Shown piece after piece: positions 22,566 through 55,150 of a stretch of 64,000 nt of DNA; the stretch's first letter is position 1, and each line of letters opens with the position of its first letter. Both the position numbers and the translations under genes were made by a program. This DNA comes from Aporrectodea caliginosa (Eukaryota > Annelida > Clitellata > Crassiclitellata > Lumbricidae). The stretch is from positions 120,001 through 184,000 of the forward strand of contig JACEVL010000047.1 of the NCBI GenBank assembly GCA_020284085.1, in the 5' to 3' direction. The notes beneath the pieces are model-generated. The model was given only the letters and a program-made list of their open reading frames with translations, did no database searches and had not been told where the DNA came from.

Positions 22566-24425
22566 TTTATGATCGAGCTGCTCAATCATTTTCCAGACAT
22601 TTCTCTTAAGAGCGAAGACTACAACGACTGCATCTATATAATACTTCCCTATTAACGTCATAATGATGTCAATATTTACAGGCATAAGGATCATGGCTGC
22701 ATTAACAGACAAACCGTGTGAACAAAATAATGTTCTGTGTTCAAAACGGACGCCGTTTGTGCGTGTTGACAACGGACGCCGTGTGCAAAAGAACGGTCTT
22801 GTGCAAACACTTGTAAGTTCATTATTGCACACAGCACAGTCCTGGTCGTGACGAACCTATCGCCATTTCTGACAAGCGACGAATGATCTTCACCGGAGTG
22901 TTGTTAATCTATTCTAATCTCATTTAAAGACTCCTAAAGCGCCATTAACGAAATGCCAAAGCTATTTCAATCGATGGTTGCATCTAGTGCAATCGTAATC
23001 AGAATCATAATCCATTAGAGAAGTCACGCTAAAGTTAACAGTTATAGGCCTAATTCACACGTTTGCAGTTGAATGATACTAGGAAAATAATTCAAAACCT
23101 TAGGCCCAGCAACCAGAAAGGTCGAGAATCCAACACTTTTCATGTGTCGGACTCTCGACCAAGAGTCACAGTGTTCATGGAACGACTGAAATATCTATTT
23201 GCATGAGGTATGGGCTTGGGACAACATTAGAGGTGTGCTGCTTCTAAGGATTACTGTCGATATGAGTGCCACCAAATAGATAGCAATCGTCTGGAATTAG
23301 TGCACAGTGAGTGTGACCAAGGGCCAGACATTGTGGCGTTCTCATAATTAAAAGAAATTATCTGGAGATTTATTGTTTTGGTGGTTTGTAGTGGTAATGA
23401 TGATGACGCCGATGATGATAATTACGACGCTGTTGGAGATGATGAGCCGCGTAGAAATGCGCTTGAATAAGCGAAATCTTTTTCGAAACTGCATCTGATG
23501 GGCGTCCAGCAGCTTATGTAGATCTACGACTCATCTCCATACAAAAGATATGCCCAATTTTCTTATTCAGCCAAAGCTTATGTAAGACACATCTCAATAA
23601 TATACATGTAGATATACGGTCATATAGGCCTACCAAACAACCTGACAAGTACGGTACGCGAAAGCAGGCATGATCGTTCCCCTTTAAGCTCGTACAGTCC
23701 TAGATAAATATTGAATGCAGACCTACAACTTCTGAATGGCACGGTGTCTATTCTACAGGCTAGCCGCGTTGTTTCAAGCACACGCCAATATAATGTTCGT
23801 GGGAATAACGGTTCTCACACGAACGTCACCACGTCACAGAGATTTGAATCTAAGGCTCACACGGTCCGTAAACAGAGACCTTAACAAGAGCAGCACTCAT
23901 TCAGACAGGCAGCGACTATGAAATATATCATCCATTTACCTCGTTGACAAACGAGCAGGGTCAAGGCCGTACGGTTGCTATAGAAAACCTTGTACATAAT
24001 TTGTGGATACTATTAAGCCTGTTTGGATCAAGGTAAACATTTTATGCTATAATTATGTACTGTATAATTATTATCGTTTGAAGAATAATAAAATTATGCC
24101 TTGAAGTTTTGCAGACTTGGGTTAGCCTACTACCTGTGCAGTCATTTGCTAACGTTTGCATGCTTATCACCTGACCAAGTCTAAGAGCTTTTATTGAATA
24201 TTATAGGTGTTAAATTGGCAACGGTTGGTCCAGGTTTATTCGATTTTTGTATTTAATAAAGTCTACTGGTCTCGGACCAGTAAACATAACTTTTGTAAGT
24301 CTCCGTTGTAAGGAGTTAGAAAAATGCCTCGTGTAAATACAAGACGGGAGAACGAACGGTAATCGTGGCTATAATATTTCAGTGACTGATATTATTATTA
24401 TCGTAGTTAGTATCTTCTAATACGT
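22565..24425. other. non-coding stretch with a small hairpin
   Basis: A palindrome at 23120-23160 pairs GGTCGAGA with TCTCGACC around an ATG-containing loop. Otherwise nothing is recognised. Confidence 0.45.
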
Positions 24426-24426
24426 C

Positions 24427-25400
24427 TCAATCTAATTCAGTTAGAATGATGAACATCCAGTCACTCCCATCCTGCCCAAGTACTTTAGATATTTCAGCAG
24501 TCATTCCGTGCCTTTTTTCTTCATATTTTTTTATTGCTTTCTCAGTCTCATTGCTGGTGATTTCTTTTTCTGGTCCTTCAACAAGGTGGGTCTCCTCCGG
24601 AGGCTCCCTTGGATTTTCTTCATTTAGCAACTCCTTAATGTATGTCTTCCATCTTGTCCTGATTGCCTCCTCCTCAATTAGGCTTTGTCTTTAATGATAT
24701 TTGCTGATTGTTCATCCTGCCCACATCTTTGTCGTGCCTTTGATATTTTATATATCTTGTCTTCCCTTTCTTTGGTACTTAATTCGTGGCATACATGTTG
24801 TATTGCCCTTCTTTTGGCTCTTGCTACAGTTCTTTTTACTTCGTTAAACATTGCGTTGTATGTCGCTTTCATTCCCATCTAGCCGATCCATTTGCCATTT
24901 CTTGAATGCAGTCTTCTTATTCTTAACCGCTATCTGCACCTCCTCTGCCCACCACCAAGTTTGTCGTTCCTGTCTCTTCTGACCTCTTGTCGTGCCACGT
25001 GCCTTCTTTTTTGCTCCATACTTGGAATGTGTCTCATCGTGGCTTCCATATCCTCATGGAAGGTGTCCTTTTCCTCCTGCGTGCATCCAGTCTTTGGTAC
25101 GTATCCCGAAGCCATATTGAATGTTTGTTCCTGTATCACCAGTATTGTCACCGTTAGTTTATCACTGTGTCTCGTAACCTCCACTTTTTCATCTCCAGGT
25201 CTAATATCACTCCGACTCCACTTTTCTTGTCTCCACCTTCACTGTACAACAGTTTGTACCAATAGCCTAGTTCTTTGGCTCCCTACCCCATCCATCTGAC
25301 CTCCTGCAGGCACAGATTGTTTATTTCCCTTCTTTGCATTACATAGATGATTTCTCTAGACCTCCCATAAGGATTCCAACGTTCCATGTGGTCATCCTAA
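24427..25400 (-). pseudogene. RTE-like LINE endonuclease-to-linker fragment
   Basis: Minus-strand frames in order: TVTILVIQEQTFNMASGYVP and HEDMEATMRHIP (endonuclease C-terminal part), a WWWAEEVQIAVKNKK-type linker, YNAMFNEVKRTVARAKRRA, and EITSNETEKAIKKYEEKRHG. This is the sequence between endonuclease and reverse transcriptase in RTE/BovB-like LINEs. Several frame breaks; the reverse transcriptase itself is absent. Confidence 0.7.
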
Positions 25401-25612
25401 ATCTAAATAAAATTCGTCGCTTGCGGGGTACGCCCTAGCAGACCCTTGTACATTTCTCACACAGCCCGGGGAGCGGTGCGCGTCGTTTCCAGAGAACTCC
25501 CTAGCTTGTAAAAACGTTAGCTTAAGTCAGGTAGCATATCACTTGACCTAGTTCAACAGTGATTCTCTAATATTATAAGTAGCCCTACACCAATTTAGCT
25601 AAGGTAGATATG

Positions 25613-25662
25613 TGTTTTTAATAATAATAGACAACAATGTGTTTTTAATAATAATAGACAAC
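25613..25662 (+). repeat. 27-bp direct repeat upstream of gene B
   Basis: GTGTTTTTAATAATAATAGA followed by CAAC occurs twice in tandem, starting about 105 bp before the gene B ATG. It is in the position of a core promoter or 5' UTR; no function can be assigned. Confidence 0.7.
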
Positions 25663-25734
25663 TTTTATCATGTAATACTTGCAAATTATCTTGTCTACTT
25701 TCATTTATATTTTAACAAAGAAGAAAGACACAAC

Positions 25735-47026
<21,292 letters not shown>

Positions 47027-47214
47027 AGGAGGGATACCACACCTTTAACGTGGGATATTACACCTTAGAATGAAGGAGAGATGTCACCTCTTTAACGTGG
47101 GATATCACACCTAAGAATGAAGGAGAGATGTCACACCTTAACGTGTAGGGCGGTTTATCACACCATTGAGTGGGATATTACACCTTCACAGAAGGTGTAA
47201 TATCCCACTTAAAC

Positions 47215-47640
47215 TTACTTTTCATCAACAGATTCTGATAGACAGATATCTCTTTAAAACTCTTTCGAGTTATGAGATAAATCTATCAATATCATTACTA
47301 TTATTTTGAATAATATTAAATAATATTTAACTGATATAAAAAATATGACAGGAAAAGTTTGACACCTATTTTCTAAACTGTTGTTAGCCTCCACTTTACA
47401 GAAATCACTGATAAGTTATGCGAGACGTATTACAGAGCGCCAGTTCCATAACGATAAGTAAGAAGATCGCAACCTATCTGTGTTAATTAGGTGGACAAAA
47501 TCAGCTGTTTCCCAAACAACATAGAGAAGTTGACATGACATTCAGCCTAGACCAGCTGCAGTTCATCAACAGTCTCCAGTTTCTAAATAGCTCTTTTGGA
47601 TAAGTTGTCGGGAACCTTCTTAATTGACTTAACTTAGTTG
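47215..47640. other. sequence downstream of gene B
   Basis: AT-rich, with a possible late AATAAT-type signal only. No recognised features. Confidence 0.4.
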
Positions 47641-48120
47641 TATTTGTCTGCACTGCTATTTTAGTTAAGATTGTATATTCTGTTGTTAATGTCGTTTAAT
47701 GGACTCTTCTTATGTCTTTGTTTAATTAAGACTTATTCCAATCTAAGTATCGACTGGCTGTAATCTCTTCTGGACCCCATGTAATAATAATAATAATAAT
47801 ATATTTTCTTTAATAAGCGCCTGACAAACGCACTGCGCTGTACATTTACATGTTATGCAATTGAAATCTTAACTACTAACAGAACAGACAGCTTGCAATA
47901 CAAAGACGCTAATAGCAGCCTACAAAGCATATCCGCCCAACGGGGGCTCGAACTCGGTACCTCTCGGTCTCTGTGCCAGATGTTATCCAATGCGCCACGC
48001 CCCCCCAACCAGTAGGCCTACATAGGCCTATCAATTTATTGCCTTATTGTTTCATTTTTGTTGTTGTTCTCTTCTTATTCTTGGTTACATAAATAAATGA
48101 CTGATTGAAATTATTGATTG
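47640..48120 (+). repeat. dispersed repeat, copy 1 (hosting a SINE)
   Basis: TGCTATTTTAGTTAAGATTG ... TTGCCTTATTGTTTCATTTT ... AAATAAATGACTGATTGAAA recurs at 48140-48510. The SINE at 47775-48010 is inserted in this copy only. Confidence 0.6.
47775..48010 (-). repeat. tRNA-derived SINE (second family), minus strand
   Basis: Same head (GGCGCATTGGATAACAT, GGTACCGAGTTCGAGCCCCC) and (TTA)n tail as 27960-28215, with about 85-90% identity by eye. Confidence 0.75.
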
Positions 48121-48139
48121 ATTAAATTAGATGATTTTG

Positions 48140-48510
48140 TCTGTAATGCTATTTTAGCTAAGATTGTGGTAAATTAGATGATTTTGTCTGTAATGCTATT
48201 TTAGTTAAGATTTTATATTCTTTTGTTAATGTGATTTTTCATGGATCCGTCTTATTTTTTGGTTTTGTTTGTTGTTTTTTTAGCCCAAGGCTTACTCCAC
48301 TCTAAGTATCATTGACTATCTTTCTTTCTCTATCTGTATTCTTTTACATGTTTAGGTGTCCCTATTTAGCGGGATCCTGGATCCATGATCCCTTCTGGGC
48401 CTCCTTGTAGCCAGTACATGTCAAACCGTTGCCTTACTGTTTCATTGTTCGTGTTTTTCTCTTCTGATGGTTACAGAAATAAATGATTGATTGAAATAAA
48501 TTATTGAAAT
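48140..48510 (+). repeat. dispersed repeat, copy 2
   Basis: Shares TTAGATGATTTTGTCTGTAA and the AAATAAATGATTGATTGAAA end with copy 1; a ~50-bp part is itself tandemly doubled at 48125-48215. It resembles a retrotransposon 3' UTR with an AATAAA signal. Confidence 0.5.
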
Positions 48511-48931
48511 ATTGCAATCTCATCCAAAAGTGTAGCGTGAACTCTATCGTATGCCTAACTCCACACTGACAGACTATGCATCCATCCTTGTTCTCATAGT
48601 TACAAAAATAATTAATGCACATTAGAATTTAACCATAGAGAGAAAAAGATTCCCGTGAAAGAGTTGATTTTCATCAAAGGTCAAAGAGAAAAAGGTTGAA
48701 GCATTGGACCTCATCAGATAGGACCAGGTGACCTCCAGGAGACTAGAAGACAGTTGTTACAGAAGGAAATGCAGGGAAAATGGATGGTTAATGAGAAAAG
48801 TGGAGAATGAGGAGCGGTAAACGAACCACAGAATCGGAGGCGACGACAGATAGACCTATGTTTTGAAGTGCATCAGAGAGAGTTTGAAGAATACGAGGAT
48901 ATCATGGAAGAATCAGTGAAAGACTATTGTA

Positions 48932-50165
48932 GTGAATGTAGTGATGAAGACAAAAGCTACTTACCTGGAGAGCGAGGGTTCTGGTGATTTTGTTGAAAAC
49001 TATAGGAAGAGAGTGAGATACAATACTACGGACATAACCAACATAGCCTTGGCCAGTCTAAGACACCACAATGGGTTGAGGGAGACAGAGGAGATTGCTA
49101 TTGCTGCCTTGATTGATGCTGTGCTCATTTACTCACTTGACACTACTTTGGTGATTGATCAACACAAGGTCAGGAGAACTCAAGAGAGAGTAATGATGGA
49201 ACTCTATGCAAGGTTTGAAGACGAAATTCAGCAAAATTGCATTTAGTTGTGTTTTCTTTGATGGGCAACGTGATGCAATTAAGGTCATGTTGAAAGCAGA
49301 AGAGAATAGAAATGTATCCAGGCTTGGTGAAAGAAGAGCATATTACAGTTTGCATGGAACCAGGAAGTAGATATCTGTGGCATTTTGTCCCTGCTAAAGT
49401 ACTAGTAATAAAAAATGCTAAAATAATTGCTGATAGTCTGGTTGAGTGGTTGAAAGAAAGAGGAGCAGACAAGGCTCTTCAAGCTATTGGAGGTGACTCC
49501 TGTAATGTAAACACTGGTTGGGAGGGAGGAGTAATGCATTATGTCGAGAAGAAGCTACAAAGGATGATCATGTTGATTGTTTGTAATATGCACACAGGAG
49601 AACTGCCACTGAGGCACCCAGTTACTGCTTTAGATGGCAAGACACTAAGTAACAAGTGGTCAGGTCCCTTAGAAAAAACGTTGGATTATGCAACTGATCT
49701 GGACATCAATACTCATTTTACAAAAGTCTGTGTTGGTCCTGGTTTATCTCAGCTCAGCGATGAATTAGGGAAACACTTAAGCTATGGCTACAGAATTGTC
49801 ACTACAATAAATTAGGACATGAGTTTTGTCGACGGATCTTGCTCTGGTGGAGATCGAACCTGTCTCCAACAGCAGGTGGCTCTCAACAGTTCTGAGGTTC
49901 ATGAGAAGTTGGATCTCCATGAAAGGAAAGACTCTGAACAATTCGAGGATGATTGTGGAGTTCCGTGTTAGGGTTTGTATTGTTAACTGGTTCAATATAA
50001 AGCAAAATAACAACTGGACACAATGGCCCAGGCATCTGCTTGTACAGCTACAACTTATCAAAGAAAAGAGTGAAGAGGTGAAGACGATTGTCATGCCTAC
50101 AGTGAAGAGTTCTGCTTTGTATAGTTTTAGCGAGGTGTGCGTTGCAATCAATGTTTTGCAGTAAT
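48932..50165 (+). pseudogene. decayed transposase-like protein
   Basis: Frame 1 (48932-49246) is helical. Frame 2 (49312-49815) reads EEHITVCMEPGSRYLWHFVP, then LQAIGGDSCNVNTGWEGGVM, MLIVCNMHTGELPLRHPVT and LDGKTLSNKWSGPLEK. Frame 3 (49826-50164) begins near NSRWLSTVLRFMRS and gives WPRHLLVQLQ. The GGDSxNVNTGxxGGV and HxxELPLRH motifs belong to an invertebrate transposon-derived protein family. I suspect it is the same family as the element at 38373 but cannot prove it. At least two frameshifts. Confidence 0.55.
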
Positions 50166-50795
50166 GAGGAGCAGGGGAGAAGAGATGCAGTGGAGAAGAT
50201 ACCGAAGATCAGAGGTGATACCTTGGAGAAAGCCGGGTGAGACCCAGGAAATACCAACCATCAACCCTGAAGCGACTAAACTCTCATACTGATTGACTGG
50301 AGCTCTGGAGTATCTTAGCCCCTTTCACCTGCTCCGTAACTACAGCAGAGATCAAGGACAGCTGAGGTGTACAGTTATGAGATGAGGAACGATTACACCA
50401 AACGTCAAATGGTCAGCCGAGAGCTCATGGGCCTAAACAGAAGCAAGCAGGTCATGGCGTCTTTGGTTGATTTTGTACAATTCCATTAACCTGACCTCAC
50501 AAATGACAGCTTTTATGACACTGTGTGGCTACATATTTTCTTCAGTTATATTGTACTTTCAAACCAATTAGGTGTCATATCTGATGCATCAAAAAGTTTG
50601 AGTTACGGACTCTACAAACAAGTCCCATCAACTTTTTCGATTGAATGAACTATCTTGATTTTCTGTTAACCTGTAATTATTATGTAAATTTGTTTGAAAC
50701 ACCATTCTAGAATTGCCAGGTATTGTTGTTGATTTAGTCATAATTGCAGTTTGTTATTATGATAAGTAGTGATGTTTTGCATTCGTTAATGTGCA

Positions 50796-51135
50796 TAATC
50801 GTAATCGTAATCGTAATCGTAATCAAACATTTTGATAGCGCCACTCAAAAACAGGGGCGCTCCCGACCCGAGCCAGTCTCTTCACTGGTAAAGGGAGGTT
50901 TTCAGGCGCTTGCGGAACTGGTCAAAAGAAATAGAAAAAGGTCAGTCCTGAGGTAACTGGTTCTAGCTATTGGGACCAACAATAGCGAAACTCCTAGACT
51001 GGGCCGTAGAAGTACGCACCCGCGGGACAACCAAGTAACCCCGGGCCGAGGACCGAAGGGAGGAACGACTGTGCAGAGAAGATACTGGGGTACAAAAGGC
51101 CCTAATATAGTGAGGAGCACCCAGCAAGACAGCTT
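50796..51135 (-). pseudogene. LINE 3' end with (ATTACG)n tail, minus strand
   Basis: The minus strand contains a decayed 'GP...' CR1/L2-like C-terminus. It then has GGTCGGGAGCGCCCCTGTTT...GTGGCGCTATCAAAAT and an (ATTACG)n tail at 50799-50824. Confidence 0.6.
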
Positions 51136-51215
51136 CGCATACTGTGTGTTACGGACTCCACGTTACGGACTCTACTGTATTTTTCATTAAAAAAACTGGT
51201 TAATATTCATGAAAA

Positions 51216-51221
51216 CAGTTT
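51216..51221 (-). promoter_or_regulatory. possible poly(A) signal of the METTL24-like gene
   Basis: AATAAA on the minus strand, about 435 bp downstream of the stop codon at 51656. It may be coincidental in AT-rich DNA. Confidence 0.3.
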
Positions 51222-51587
51222 ATTTTTTACAAGTTACTTGCATCATTTAAATGCTTACAAGGTGTTGAGCAGTAGTTTTAGAGCTCAATCTACAAAATTT
51301 AGTGAAATTCCATTGTCACAAACAGTTAATAGAACCTTTTTTTATAACGCTCTAAAATAAACACTGTGAAGGCTCCTAATGTTTCTCGAGTCACTATTGA
51401 GCTTGGATCCGTCTGTAGTACTAGACCAAAGTTACTAGTTTAAGGTAAAGTCAACACAAAACCCTAAGCGCCAAACTAGAACCATTTCTCTACAACAGAA
51501 AATTATTAACACTTTAAAATTCTGATAGTTTGTTTTGACCTGTCATGGCCTGCTATACTGTGGAATGCCCCATGATCTAATATAATG

Positions 51588-51714
51588 AAATCTCAAGTAT
51601 CGCACATTAATAAAATTGTCTTCATATCAACATTTTTCACGTACTAAGAATGAAATCACAAGTATCGCACATTGATAAAACTGGCTTCATAGCAACATTT
51701 TTCACGTACTACTT
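51588..51714. repeat. ~63-bp tandem duplication over the METTL24-like stop
   Basis: AAGTATCGCACATTAATAAA and AAGTATCGCACATTGATAAA begin two adjacent copies that both end in CATTTTTCACGTACTA. The copy closer to the exon contains the stop codon and the last two or three codons. Confidence 0.85.
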
Positions 51715-51982
51715 TGGGCATAAATGGAGCAAACCTAGCACAGCATCCATTCAGTTGAAAGCTCTTGAACAATAAAAATCCTAGGTTTCGAAGCTCTTTC
51801 AAATAGTAAACAATCTCGACTAAGTCTCTTTTCCCCAAGGCATTTCCTTTAAACAATGGTGAGTGTATTTCCACTGTCAGCTGCTTGATCTTTTTCAATT
51901 CTTCAAAATCTTCGAAAATCATATTTCGAAGGACAGGCCATTCAGCACTTTCTACATCAATCTTTAGAACATCCAGTGTTCT
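51656..51982 (-). CDS. METTL24-like methyltransferase, last exon
   Basis: Minus-strand acceptor CTGTTTTCAG, then 108 codons and a stop. The product begins RTLDVLKIDVESAEWPVLRN and continues LKKIKQLTVEIHSPLFKG. It has a LKELRNLGFLLFKSFQLNG strand-helix pair and ends EKCCYEASFINVRYL. The hKIDVExxEW block, the QLxxEIH strand and the CCYExxFxN ending are typical of METTL24-like (FkbM-type SAM-dependent) methyltransferases of invertebrates. The D in KIDVE is in the SAM fold. Upstream exons, on higher coordinates, were not found within the window. Confidence 0.75.
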   Translation of the reverse strand, partial: RTLDVLKIDVESAEWPVLRNMIFEDFEELKKIKQLTVEIHSPLFKGNALGKRDLVEIVYYLKELRNLGFLLFKSFQLNGCCARFAPFMPKVVREKCCYEASFINVRYL

Positions 51983-51984
51983 CT

Positions 51985-52325
51985 GAAAACAGAAAAATAT
52001 TATTAGATTCCACTAATTCGATTGTTCAATATCAAATTAATGTTAAAGGATTTACTATGTTAGTTTACATCACGCTTCAATATGACACATTGCAATGTCG
52101 CCATTATGATCTGCATTACCACTTTTTGGTGTGTTTAGGTAAATTTAACTTGCGATTTATTAATCTCCGTATAATAAATATATTATACACAACATTACTA
52201 TTATTATAATTATAAAACAATAAATTATTTCATTATCTCCATTAATCAGCATCAGTATTAAAAGCCTCAATTAACAAACAAGTAGTAGCTGTTGTCTAAA
52301 ATTAGCATCAAAATGCCGTTAGTGT
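51985..52325. other. intron or intergenic sequence
   Basis: AT-rich; no exon found upstream of the methyltransferase exon here. Confidence 0.45.
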
Positions 52326-52329
52326 AACG

Positions 52330-52870
52330 TCTCCTCTAGGTCTGGCTCCGCTAAGGTATCACGGAAAGCAACCAAGCTGTACCGTTGGATCGTAATAGAG
52401 ATACTTTGCAGCAAGAAGTAAGTCTCTCTGTTGTTTCCTATCGACAGCTTCAGGGTGTAGCCTAGATCTGATCAAAAGCTTTGGCCAGTGATGTTGATTG
52501 GTCCTAAGTCTCAAAGGAAGAAGTGCTTGTTTAGCAGAGCGTTGTATTTGGCCTATTTCATCTCCAAGGCGATCTCAGCTGCCGCGCCAATCATCGCTGC
52601 CGTGGCTTGTACATATGATGGTGCGAGGGTGTCTACCACAGTCGCGTCCTTCACCTGATGATGACCAGCACGCCATGGGATCATTGTTTGGCCTTCTGCC
52701 ATATGTGCGCCGCAGACCTGATGGTTCTTTGATGGATGGGATGCCTGCTTTGAAAGGAGCGGTGTATTTTGCAATTGATTGCGCTATGTCGAGTTACTCG
52801 GCTGAAGCCGAGAAAGCAGGGCAAGCCGTGGCTGCCTCGGGCGTCGATTCGGGCTTCGCTAGCGCAAATG
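52330..52870 (-). pseudogene. retroelement pol C-terminal fragment
   Basis: The minus strand gives GQTMIPWRAGHHQVKDATVV, then DTLAPSYVQATAAMIGAAAE. It continues in another frame into LLPLRLRTNQHHWPKLL. It corresponds to the last part of the block at 34215-35265 (WDVTVTDTVPPSYL region). Confidence 0.6.
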
Positions 52871-53600
52871 TGTGGTTCACATATTGCCGTCCTCGTTGTC
52901 CATTCTCAACCCACATGCCGTTACTGGTAAGGCATATTATAGCCAGTCATTGGCGTGTGGTGAGACAGCTTTCAAGCGCGCGGTGTTGTATAGATCTAAT
53001 GTATTTTAAAGTCTGCTGCAATATGGGTGTTGGCATGTTGTCAGCGTCATTGAATTCCGTTTTTGATCACCACTCGGACGTCATCGGTTGAACGTGTGTG
53101 TCCGATGTAATGTTGACAGAGGTTAGAATGAAGTTTAGAGAGGGAGAATGTTCGCAGCTGAAGGAAAATGACCGGAAGCGCCAGAGAAGTCGCTCTCCGA
53201 ATGCCCAGACCACCCTTCCTTATGGATAGAGTCTAGAGAGGCCTGCGTCCTGTGGCGTAGTGTCTCGTGGTAAATCTCCAATTTCGGTGTGTTTGTCGCT
53301 GGGGTGGCACGGAGGAAATAATCGTTTTTATTTTGTTTTCACTCGAGGTAAAAATAATCCCTCAGGTTCTTAGAAACTATCCGCAGAATATCATCCATTC
53401 TGGAATTAACGAGCCTCGTTCCCACTGAAGTTCACAAACGTGCCTCTAAAAGCCACGGCATTATACCATTTAGTGCAGATGGAAAGACGTTGGAAAAGGT
53501 GGCTTTTCTCAAGCAGATATCCTCAGAGATAAGTAACTCATGGACCGACCTATTGATTGGTGCCAATGATTCAAAAGCAATGTACAAAACTGTGTGTGAT
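52870..53600. other. non-coding stretch
   Basis: No ORF with family features. The last ~60 bases (53600-53651) are a SINE 3' module that hosts the LTR element. Confidence 0.4.
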
Positions 53601-53651
53601 TAAAGGAAAGCGTGAGTATTTTGCTCCTGAATAGACTGTCTTGAAGGGGCG

Positions 53652-54809
53652 TGTAACGATTCCCTTAGTATTATAACAAACATTCATATCTCTTCATATA
53701 TACGTATATAGATTTTAATAGGTGCAGTAGAAGATTGTATCGTTAATGATTAATTATAGCATTCTTTGTGTTAAACTTTAATTAATCAACCGGCGTAGAT
53801 AATCGGCGCAATTCCAGGGGAATTATTAGTCTTTATTGTCTGAACGTCATGGATACATAACTACGATGAAACCATGCCATTGGACAAATTCAAACGTTGT
53901 CACGGTTGACCAACAGACTTTGACCGCGCATGCGCATTACAAGAAGAGGACGGTGTGCAAAGAACCGTTAAGGAGTTCTTCGCCCGATGCTGGGAAGAAT
54001 GGCGTCTTGCGTGGCGTTTCTAAGTGCAATTTGAGGCATTAGAGCGTCGAAAGTATTTCTTATTCGTGAATGTTATAGTAGCGATAAGAACTATACTCGT
54101 GGAGTATAAATACAGTGCTGTGGAAATAAGATTCAGTCAAAAGGAATCTTATAATCGAACTGAACTATACGTCGGTCGATTTCGATAGGAGTTTAAATCC
54201 ACGTAAGCAGTTAGATTCGTCGGAACTTCCATGAACTGGACTGTTGGATTAAAGTCGATAGCGAGTCGAATATAAGAGCGAAGGGATTCATACAAATCTT
54301 CCATATTCTACTTTACTACAAGAAGATGCAATGCTACGTGAGTTCCACATTTTACAGAAGAGATTCACTCGTCAACTCAACTAAAGACATGATCGTCATC
54401 ATCATCATCCACAGTGAGATCTACGCTTGTCTGGAATAAAAGTCCGTTGGGGTTATACAGAAGTGACTACAAGAATATCTACGTGGGAGGTATTTAATTC
54501 CCCTTAGGCCTAATACCCTGTAGAATGCGCTGGTTTAAGTAAGGATAGTTTATAAAAGTAAAACAATCTTAATAGATTACCCTAGACAAGAAAACGAGAC
54601 CATATTTAGATAACATTTCATTAGTTTGACAATTTGATGATAATTAATATTTAAATTTGAAATGTGTTGCATTGATTTGATTGGTTGAACTATATAACTT
54701 GACATACATTCATCCAATCGCAATGGATTTAGACTTTATAGGTAACACGTACACACGATCAGTGTATACCCGAAAATAGATAAAAATCTATTATTAGGGG
54801 ACCGTTACA
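53652..54809 (+). repeat. 5' LTR (1158 bp)
   Basis: Complete, with short inverted ends TGTAACG/CGTTACA. It carries a TATA box TATAAATA at 54105-54112, so a Pol II promoter is present. This segment (about 53880-54198) is missing in the 3' LTR. Confidence 0.9.
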
Positions 54810-54811
54810 AA

Positions 54812-54830
54812 TCTGGGTGCCCGTCCGGGA
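54812..54830 (+). promoter_or_regulatory. probable primer-binding region
   Basis: Immediately after the LTR, CTGGGTGCCCGTCCGGGAT has the TGG...CCC...GGGA form of tRNA 3'-end complementarity used to prime minus-strand synthesis. The exact tRNA was not identified. Confidence 0.55.
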
Positions 54831-55150
54831 TTAGAACAATTAATTTAGATAATTAATTAGGGGATATAACCCACGGATTAGTGTGATTAGTTTTACAGTA
54901 GCGTTAGTAACAGATCTTACTTGAATCTGTTGCGGGTGAAAGACCGATTAGCATACTAATTTGATGCGTGACGTAACGACAGTTTGAGACGCTGACGTTT
55001 ATTGGATATTATAAGGTCAGGTTAAAATAGCACTTGTAAGGCTGACTATTATTGGTGTGAAAGAGGTCAGGTCAAGGTAGTTCACGAAAGTTTAAACAGT
55101 GTTTACCGAAGTTTTTATAGCGCGTTCGCATATAATTAATAGCCATTGCA

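Noticed and set aside
52498..53091. 197-codon plus-strand frame
   Set aside because: Antisense to the minus-strand retroelement fragment for its first half; no family signature in the remainder.
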